A stretch of DNA of 11,006 nt from Bacillota bacterium (GTDB taxonomy: Bacteria > Bacillota > Clostridia > Lachnospirales > Lachnospiraceae). Shown here one piece after another: positions 6,163-11,006 of the stretch (positions within the stretch are counted from its first letter, which is position 1; each line of letters begins with the position of its first letter). Under the pieces are notes generated by a model, which was not told the DNA's origin, did not search any database, and saw nothing but the letters and a program-made list of their open reading frames with translations. Made by a program: the position numbers and the translations under genes. The DNA lies in the NCBI GenBank assembly GCA_023428885.1, contig JAEYWQ010000121.1, positions 1 to 11,006 of the forward strand, given 5' to 3'.

Positions 6163-6530
6163 TTCCAACAGGTAGCCACTGAAAAACCTTAAAAACTAGT
6201 CTTACTTTACAGTTACTATATCACATTAAATGAAAAAAGTCAAAAAATATCAGAAAGTATGTTCTTGTTTTGGAAGAAAAAAAGAAAAAATTACACAAAA
6301 TGTAATGTCAAATATAGTTAAATTGACAATAAATAGAAAGAATACTAGTCCATTAGTAATAGAAGAAAAAGTAAATATGCACAAAAGATCTAGCTAGTAT
6401 GGCCCTGTTTCTATATAATACATAAAATTTAGACTAAATATAAGGCTAATTCTACAATATATTGATTTGAGATGTGTTCTGTGTACTAAATCTTGTTATT
6501 CGTTAATTGTACCAAATTATTGAAAAGATA
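6163..6530. other. A+T-rich intergenic stretch without a recognisable gene
   Basis: No open frame of convincing length or ribosome site is seen on either strand. Two overlapping inverted repeats stand out: ATTACA-CAAAA-TGTAAT (6290-6306) and TGTCAA-N11-TTGACA (6306-6328). An 11-base match to the perR start region lies at 6209-6219. A TATAAT occurs on the top strand at 6414-6419 but has no good -35 box. The function of the stretch is unknown; it may only be spacer upstream of the Veg gene. Confidence 0.5.
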
Positions 6531-6561
6531 TAGAGACCGTTGATTGGATCAAAGGTCTCTA
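6531..6561 (-). terminator. Terminator of the lipoprotein gene
   Basis: Compound stem TAGAGACC-g-TTGAT/ATCAA-a-GGTCTCTA (6531-6544 with 6548-6561, 3-base loop). On the bottom strand it runs into TATATCTTTTC. It lies 20 bases past the stop codon of the gene at 6582-7001. Confidence 0.75.
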
Positions 6562-6581
6562 AGAAAGGTGTCCTTGTATCT

Positions 6582-7001
6582 TTATTTAAATACTACTAAT
6601 TTATCCAGATACTCTGTTTTTATAACAACGTAAGGGTATGTAATGTTTGGTGAAACTGGTTCATCCTTTCCTGGACCAATTAAGTTAGTTTTTACATGAA
6701 TAGCATTCTCAGTAAGATACAACTCATTCACAGTGATACTATAACCGCCACTTTTTTGTCCACCATAGCCCTGCACAATGTATAGGTAGTCTTCATTGGA
6801 ATAGGTTAGTTTAAAAGGATTTACTTTTTTCTCTTCAATGATTTTAGCTAGTTTTTCTGGCAAGTCAGCGTCTTCTACTACAGTAAATTCAAGATCTTTG
6901 ATCTTGTTCTCTTCTCCCTTATTACTTTTACATGCAGAAAGAGCAAAACAAAGGAGTAATACGTATGTAAGCAATACAAACTTTTTAAGATATGGTTTCA
7001 T
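6582..7001 (-). CDS. Small lipoprotein with PrcB_C-like C-terminal domain
   Basis: A 139-residue exported lipoprotein. It has a basic start (MKPYLKK), a hydrophobic stretch 8-23, and a lipobox LSAC with the lipidated cysteine at 24. Export and anchoring on the outer face of the membrane are expected. After a charged linker, residues about 70-138 show the pattern YLYIVQGYGGQKSGGYSI, then an E-Y/N-I-V strand pair, a Pro-Gly turn and ITYPYVVIK. This resembles the PrcB C-terminal domain (protease complex subunit PrcB family), recognised by eye. In Treponema PrcB is a lipoprotein that assists the dentilisin protease, but most Firmicutes proteins with this domain are uncharacterised. No protease gene is near. 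Start supported by CGGAGA (7011-7016) 9 bases upstream. Single-gene unit with its own promoter and terminator. Confidence 0.8.
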   Translation of the reverse strand: MKPYLKKFVLLTYVLLLCFALSACKSNKGEENKIKDLEFTVVEDADLPEKLAKIIEEKKVNPFKLTYSNEDYLYIVQGYGGQKSGGYSITVNELYLTENAIHVKTNLIGPGKDEPVSPNITYPYVVIKTEYLDKLVVFK

Positions 7002-7064
7002 AGCGGATATTCTCCGAAAGTCTCTTATTCAATGATATGAGCTTATCTGATAAACTATACATAA

Positions 7065-7092
7065 ATTTTATTCAGCGCCTATCGTGTGTCAC
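7065..7092 (-). promoter_or_regulatory. Probable promoter of the lipoprotein gene
   Basis: On the bottom strand, GTGACA (7087-7092), a 16-base spacer and TAAAAT (7065-7070). Each box is one base off consensus. Start near 7058, leader about 55 bases. Confidence 0.5.
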
Positions 7093-7150
7093 ATTTTTAG
7101 AGAGAGTATTCCATTCCCATTGGTGTGTATCTGGTATGTGAAGCTTTTTG

Positions 7151-7183
7151 TTTTATAGGACTTTCATCGAAATTCCTATAAAA
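7151..7183 (-). repeat. Second hairpin downstream of the hydrogenase terminator
   Basis: A perfect 10-bp inverted repeat TTTTATAGGA/TCCTATAAAA (7151-7160 with 7174-7183, 13-base loop) begins a few bases after the T-run of the main terminator. On the bottom strand it is followed by CAAAAAGC, not a T-run. It may be a back-up or 3'-end stabilising hairpin. Confidence 0.45.
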
Positions 7184-7185
7184 CT

Positions 7186-7214
7186 AAAAAGGGAGCATGA
7201 TTTTCATGCTCCCT
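7186..7214 (-). terminator. Intrinsic terminator of the hydrogenase operon
   Basis: Perfect 11-bp stem AGGGAGCATGA/TCATGCTCCCT (7190-7200 with 7204-7214, 3-base loop). On the bottom strand it is followed directly by TTTTTAGTTTT. It lies 15 bases past the hydA stop codon. Confidence 0.95.
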
Positions 7215-7229
7215 AATGGAATGGCTATC

Positions 7230-8975
7230 TTAGTTGATACTTCTCTTAACATAAGTGGTGTGTAAGAGTTTATGAGATTTATGGCTACCTGGAGCTCCAA
7301 GGTACTCTTGATAAAGCTTTTGAATTCCTTCGTTTTCGTGTGATTTACGAACTGGGCTAGAAGCATCCTGATCGTATAATACCTTTGCACGAAGAGCACG
7401 AATATCATTAAAGTTACGAACGCTTGCAGGTACATGTGGCTGACCACCACCGTTAACGCAACCACCAGGACAACCCATGATTTCGATAAAGTGGTAATTT
7501 GCTTCTCCTGACTTCACCTTGTCTAGTAATATTTTTGCATTAGCAAGACCAGATGCAATTGCTACGTTAACATCCATTCCAGCTACGTTGTAAGTCGCTT
7601 CTTTGATACCTTCTACACCACGAACTGCAGTAAAATCGATAGGAGAGTCGTTGCTTTCTCCAGTAAGCTTCCATACTGCGGTACGAAGAGCTGCTTCCAT
7701 AACACCGCCTGTAGCACCGAAGATTACAGCAGCACCAGTAGAGATACCTAGTGGATCATCAAATTTCTCATCTGGTAACGATAAGAAGTTTAAGCCAACA
7801 CGGTTAATTAGTCGACCTAATTCACGAACGGTTAAGGAGTAATCCACGTCAGGTACACCAGCAGCCGCCTCGTCATCACGTCCTAATTCGAACTTCTTAG
7901 CAGTACATGGCATGATACTTACACTTACCATGTTTTTAGGATCAATACCAAGTTTTTCAGCGTAATAAGACTTAGCAATAGCACCAAACATCTGCTGAGG
8001 TGATTTACAGGAACTTAAGTTCTCTGTCATAGTAGGGAAGTAGTGTTCACAATATTTAACCCAGCCAGGTGAACAAGAAGTGATGAGTGGTAATACGCCC
8101 CCATTCTGAACACGGTCTAAGAATTCTGTTGCTTCTTCCATAATAGTAAGGTCAGCAGCAAAGTTGGTATCAAATACCTTGTCAAAACCAATTCTACGAA
8201 GTGCGGCAACCATCTTGCCTTCTACATTCGTTCCTATTGGTAATCCAAACTCTTCGCCAAGTCCTGCACGAACAGCAGGAGCTGTTTGAACGATTACATA
8301 TTTTTCTGGATCTGCAATTGCAGCTAATACTTCTGTGGTAGCATCTTTTTCATAAAGTGCACCAGTAGGACAGACAGCAATACATTGACCGCAGGAAACA
8401 CAGCTGGTATCAGCTAAGTCCATGTCAAATGCACAGGCAATGTTGGTCTTGAAACCACGTTCATTGGCACCGATTACACCAATTCCCTGAGTCTGAGCAC
8501 ATGCAGCCACACAGCGTCTACAAAGGATACATTTATTATTGTCACGAACCATATGAGCAGCGGATTCATCAAGTTCAAAATTATTGCTTTCACCAGCATA
8601 CTTTAACTCATCCTCTACACCAAGATCTGCACAGAGTTTTTGTAATTCACAGTTTCCAGAGCGAACGCAGGATAAACATCTCTTATCATGGTCAGAGAGA
8701 ATTAACTCTAAGGTTTTCTTTCTGGATTCTAAAACTTTAGGAGTGTTTGTAAAGACCTCCATACCTTCATTGATTGGGTATACACAAGATGCAACTAAGC
8801 TTCTTGCACCCTTAACTTCAACTACACAGATACGGCAGGCACCAATTTCGTTGATTTCCTTTAGGAAACAAAGGGTCGGAATATCAATGTGTGCTAATCT
8901 GGCAGCCTCTAAGATGGTTGTACCAGCGGGAGCAGACACAGCCATGCCGTTGATTTTAATATTTATATTCGCCAT
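7230..8975 (-). CDS. hydA: [FeFe] hydrogenase catalytic subunit HydA (multimeric, NAD(P)-linked type)
   Basis: A 581-residue catalytic subunit that makes or splits H2. Cofactor sites in order: plant-type 2Fe-2S (Cys36, 47, 50, 64); His-ligated 4Fe-4S (His96, Cys100, 103, 109); two 4Fe-4S ferredoxin sites (Cys149/152/155/159 and Cys192/195/198/202); then the H-cluster domain. H-cluster motifs are L1 TSCSPGW (299-305), L2 MPCTAKKFE (355-363) and L3 EIMGCPGGCVNGGGQP (498-513, Cys502 and Cys506). The C-terminal part with HKSHKLLHT is the usual small-subunit-like tail, so length and architecture (M3 type) are complete. It is the last gene of the operon, 15 bases after hydB with GGAGG at 8981-8985. 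With HydB and the 2Fe-2S proteins it should form a cytoplasmic complex like HydABC or HndABCD that couples NAD(P)H, and often ferredoxin by electron bifurcation, to H2. Bifurcation is inferred from family. Confidence 0.96.
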   Translation of the reverse strand: MANINIKINGMAVSAPAGTTILEAARLAHIDIPTLCFLKEINEIGACRICVVEVKGARSLVASCVYPINEGMEVFTNTPKVLESRKKTLELILSDHDKRCLSCVRSGNCELQKLCADLGVEDELKYAGESNNFELDESAAHMVRDNNKCILCRRCVAACAQTQGIGVIGANERGFKTNIACAFDMDLADTSCVSCGQCIAVCPTGALYEKDATTEVLAAIADPEKYVIVQTAPAVRAGLGEEFGLPIGTNVEGKMVAALRRIGFDKVFDTNFAADLTIMEEATEFLDRVQNGGVLPLITSCSPGWVKYCEHYFPTMTENLSSCKSPQQMFGAIAKSYYAEKLGIDPKNMVSVSIMPCTAKKFELGRDDEAAAGVPDVDYSLTVRELGRLINRVGLNFLSLPDEKFDDPLGISTGAAVIFGATGGVMEAALRTAVWKLTGESNDSPIDFTAVRGVEGIKEATYNVAGMDVNVAIASGLANAKILLDKVKSGEANYHFIEIMGCPGGCVNGGGQPHVPASVRNFNDIRALRAKVLYDQDASSPVRKSHENEGIQKLYQEYLGAPGSHKSHKLLHTTYVKRSIN

Positions 8976-8990
8976 AGTAACCTCCGTCTA

Positions 8991-10778
8991 TTATTTTTTG
9001 CTGATAGCACCAAACTTACATTTTTCCATACAAGCGCCACATTTGATACACTTATCTTGAATAATGAGGTGAGCTTCACGTACAATACCTTCAATCGCGC
9101 CGTTAGGACAGACTCTGGCACATAAGGTACAACCTTTACATTTTGCAGGATCAATGTTGTAAGAAAGGAGTGATTTACAAACACCAGCTGGGCATTTTTT
9201 GTCAACTACGTGTGAAATATACTCATCCTTAAAGTAGTTAAGTGTTGATAAAACAGGGTTTGGAGCAGTTTGGCCAAGTCCACATAAAGAGTTTTCTTTG
9301 ATGTAGTAGCAAAGTTCTTCCAGTTTATCTAAGTCCTCTAAGGTTCCATTACCCTTGGTAATCTTTTCAAGAATCTCATAAAGACGCTTGGTACCGATAC
9401 GGCAAGGAGTACATTTACCACAAGATTCGTCAACGGTGAACTCTAAGAAGAATTTCGCAATATCAACCATACAGTTGTCTTCATCCATAACGATAAGTCC
9501 ACCAGAACCCATCATGGAACCTATGGAAATTAAGTTATCATAGTCAATTGGAATATCAAAATGCTCCACAGGGATACATCCACCAGATGGTCCGCCTGTC
9601 TGAGCTGCCTTAAATTTCTTACCGTTTGGAATACCACCACCAATTTGCTCAACAACTTCACGAAGAGTAGTTCCCATTGGAATCTCAACAAGACCAGTAT
9701 TCTTAATCTTACCACCAAGAGCAAAAACTTTGGTTCCCTTGGATTTTTCAGTTCCCATGGAAGCAAACCACTCTGGACCATTTAAGATGATTGGTGGAAT
9801 GTTAGCATAAGTTTCTACGTTGTTGAGGATAGTAGGCTTCTTATACAAACCTTGCTGCGCAGGAAATGGAGGTCTTGGTCTTGGTTCACCGCGGTTACCT
9901 TCGATGGAAGTCATCAATGCAGTTTCTTCACCACATACAAAGGCGCCAGCTCCAAGTCTAAGATCAATGTCAAAGTTAAAGTCTGTACCAAAGATGTTCT
10001 TTCCGAGTAAGCCATAATCTCTTGCTTGTTTAATTGCAATTTCAAGACGAGCAACTGCGATAGGATATTCTGCACGAACATAGATATAACCTTGGCTTGC
10101 ACCGATCGCATAACCAGCAATCGCCATTGCTTCAAGTACTACATGAGGATCACCTTCTAGTACGGAACGATCCATGAATGCACCTGGGTCACCTTCATCG
10201 GCGTTACAACATACATATTTCTGATCAGCGTCATTGCCCTTGGCAAGTTTCCACTTAAGTCCTGTAGGGAAACCACCGCCGCCACGACCGCGAAGACCAC
10301 TGTCTAGGAGCATTTGAATTACATCATCAGGAGTCATCTGGGTAAGGACCTTACCAAGAGCTTCATAGCCATTCGTTGCTATGTATTCATCAATCACTTC
10401 AGGATTGATAACTCCACAGTTTCTAAGAGCTATACGATGCTGTTTTTTATAGAAATCTGTTTCATTTAATGAGATAATTCCTTCTTCGGTAACAGTCTCA
10501 TTGTATAAAAGGCGTTTTACAATACGTCCTTTTAATAAGTGCTCTGTAACAATCTCAGGAATATCTTCTATATTAACCATTGAATAGAAGGTTCCCTCTG
10601 GGTAAATTAAAACAATCGGTCCTAATGCACAAAGCCCGTGACAGCCTGTTTGTACAACTGCAACTTCGTCTTTAAGGCCGGCTTTTTCGATTTCGGTTTG
10701 TAATGAAACAAGAATCTGCTGACTTCCGGAGGAAGTACAACCGGTTCCGCCACAAACTAAGACGTGTGAACGATACAT
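8991..10778 (-). CDS. hydB: NuoF-like flavoprotein subunit HydB/HndC of the multimeric [FeFe] hydrogenase
   Basis: A 595-residue diaphorase subunit. An N-terminal thioredoxin-like 2Fe-2S domain (Cys9, 14, 46, 50) is followed by the NuoF core, with the FMN/NADH loop GRGGGGFPTG (164-173), CNADEGDPGAF (191-201) and GAGAFVCGEETALM. An SLBB region comes next, then the 4Fe-4S site ESCGKCTPC (Cys453, 456, 459) with Cys499 in SLCGLGQ. The C-terminal extension has CPAGVC (529-534) and two 4Fe-4S ferredoxin sites (Cys547/550/553/557 and Cys577/580/583/587). It oxidises NAD(P)H at FMN and passes electrons to HydA; in bifurcating relatives the C-terminal clusters are the ferredoxin entry. The extra ferredoxin domain separates it from NuoF of complex I. 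AGGAGG (10786-10791) precedes the ATG, and the gene starts 15 bases after the upstream stop. NAD versus NADP preference cannot be read from the sequence. Confidence 0.95.
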   Translation of the reverse strand: MYRSHVLVCGGTGCTSSGSQQILVSLQTEIEKAGLKDEVAVVQTGCHGLCALGPIVLIYPEGTFYSMVNIEDIPEIVTEHLLKGRIVKRLLYNETVTEEGIISLNETDFYKKQHRIALRNCGVINPEVIDEYIATNGYEALGKVLTQMTPDDVIQMLLDSGLRGRGGGGFPTGLKWKLAKGNDADQKYVCCNADEGDPGAFMDRSVLEGDPHVVLEAMAIAGYAIGASQGYIYVRAEYPIAVARLEIAIKQARDYGLLGKNIFGTDFNFDIDLRLGAGAFVCGEETALMTSIEGNRGEPRPRPPFPAQQGLYKKPTILNNVETYANIPPIILNGPEWFASMGTEKSKGTKVFALGGKIKNTGLVEIPMGTTLREVVEQIGGGIPNGKKFKAAQTGGPSGGCIPVEHFDIPIDYDNLISIGSMMGSGGLIVMDEDNCMVDIAKFFLEFTVDESCGKCTPCRIGTKRLYEILEKITKGNGTLEDLDKLEELCYYIKENSLCGLGQTAPNPVLSTLNYFKDEYISHVVDKKCPAGVCKSLLSYNIDPAKCKGCTLCARVCPNGAIEGIVREAHLIIQDKCIKCGACMEKCKFGAISKK

Positions 10779-10793
10779 ATTCTGTCCTCCTCA

Positions 10794-11006
10794 CTATTTG
10801 ATAAAATTCTGTATGGTGTATTCTGTTAGCACTTTTCCACGTACTAAGTGACTATTGACTACTTCTAAAGCCTTTTCGGGAGTCATCTTTACATAAGTGA
10901 CCTTTTCTTTATCGGGCTCCATAATTTCTACGATTGGTTCAAACTGACATAAGCCGATGCAGCCAGTTTGGGTTACCATTACATTCTCTAACCCACTTTT
11001 CTGTAC
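10794..11006 (-). CDS. 2Fe-2S thioredoxin-like hydrogenase subunit, HndB-like (C-terminal part; 5' end outside window)
   Basis: The last 70 codons of a gene whose start lies beyond the window; the frame is open through base 11006. It has TQTGCIGLCQFEPIVEI, giving the last two cysteines of a thioredoxin-fold 2Fe-2S site, then KVTYVKMTPEKALEVV and an EYTI ending. This matches the small 2Fe-2S protein (about 120 residues, HndB of Desulfovibrio fructosovorans) found between the NuoE-like and NuoF-like genes in four-gene hydrogenase operons of Clostridia. It is similar to the N-terminal domain of HydB next to it. The probable role is an extra electron-transfer or assembly subunit. An internal ATG at 10979 is not a start, because homologous sequence continues upstream of it and no ribosome site is seen. 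A NuoE-like gene is expected next upstream but cannot be seen. Confidence 0.85.
   Translation of the reverse strand, partial: VQKSGLENVMVTQTGCIGLCQFEPIVEIMEPDKEKVTYVKMTPEKALEVVNSHLVRGKVLTEYTIQNFIK

Noticed and set aside
5997..6182. Hydrophobic 61-codon frame on the top strand opposite the Veg gene
   Set aside because: The hydrophobicity comes from the complement of Lys-rich Veg codons; no ribosome site.
6323..6328. TTGACA on the top strand as a -35 element
   Set aside because: 16-18 bases downstream there is only TAGTCC-like sequence, not a -10 box.
6414..6419. TATAAT on the top strand in the 6.2-6.5 kb gap as a promoter
   Set aside because: The box 17 bases upstream is TAGCTA, a poor -35, and no gene lies downstream on that strand.
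8584..9060. 158-codon open frame on the top strand, antisense to hydA and the end of hydB
   Set aside because: It mirrors two fully supported iron-sulfur proteins, has no ribosome site and no family resemblance; it is a by-product of their codon use.
9530..10135. Several short open frames on both strands inside hydB
   Set aside because: They lie inside a continuous frame with complete FMN, NADH and cluster motifs; they are shadows.
1..11006. CRISPR arrays, tRNA or rRNA genes, insertion sequences, phage or toxin-antitoxin genes
   Set aside because: No regularly spaced repeats, cloverleaf candidates, transposase motifs or paired small stress genes were seen on either strand.

Overview
The window is A+T-rich DNA with strong AGGAGG-type ribosome sites, sharp intrinsic terminators and near-consensus sigma-A promoters. 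It carries genes typical of anaerobic Clostridia: a multimeric [FeFe] hydrogenase, a reverse-domain rubrerythrin, PerR and Veg. A fermentative member of the Lachnospiraceae, of the Lachnoclostridium phytofermentans type, is the best guess. That placement is inferred from gene content and protein style, not from a search.

Layout. (a) 1-966, plus strand: 3' part of a DEAD-box RNA helicase with a C-terminal DbpA-type RNA-binding domain. A structured tail and a bidirectional terminator (1097-1140) follow. (b) 1207-1899, minus: a YjjG/YfnB-type HAD phosphatase with its own promoter. (c) 2065-4372, plus: a two-gene ABC exporter (ATPase plus 12-helix permease) of unknown substrate, with a clear promoter at 2014-2042. 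(d) 5647-4505, minus: perR followed by a reverse rubrerythrin. Each has a TTGACA-N17 promoter, and the rubrerythrin promoter has a perfect 6-1-6 palindrome at its start site. (e) 6091-5849, minus: a single-gene Veg family unit. An A+T-rich gap of about 440 bases without a recognisable gene lies upstream of it. (f) 7001-6582, minus: a small lipoprotein with a PrcB_C-like C-terminus. (g) 11006-7230, minus: the end of a hydrogenase operon. It contains a 2Fe-2S thioredoxin-like subunit (partial, HndB-like), then HydB (NuoF-like flavoprotein), then HydA (catalytic subunit), closed by a strong terminator at 7186-7214.

How they fit. The hydrogenase genes encode a soluble multi-subunit enzyme. It would take electrons from NAD(P)H, and probably reduced ferredoxin, to make H2 during fermentation. 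The perR-rubrerythrin pair is the peroxide/oxygen defence expected in a strict anaerobe with such oxygen-sensitive iron-sulfur enzymes. The other genes look like independent units.

I found no CRISPR array, tRNA, rRNA, insertion sequence or phage gene, and no clear novel multi-gene system. The least explained items are the ABC exporter of unknown substrate, the palindromic operators around perR and rubrerythrin, and the inverted repeats in the 6.2-6.5 kb gap.
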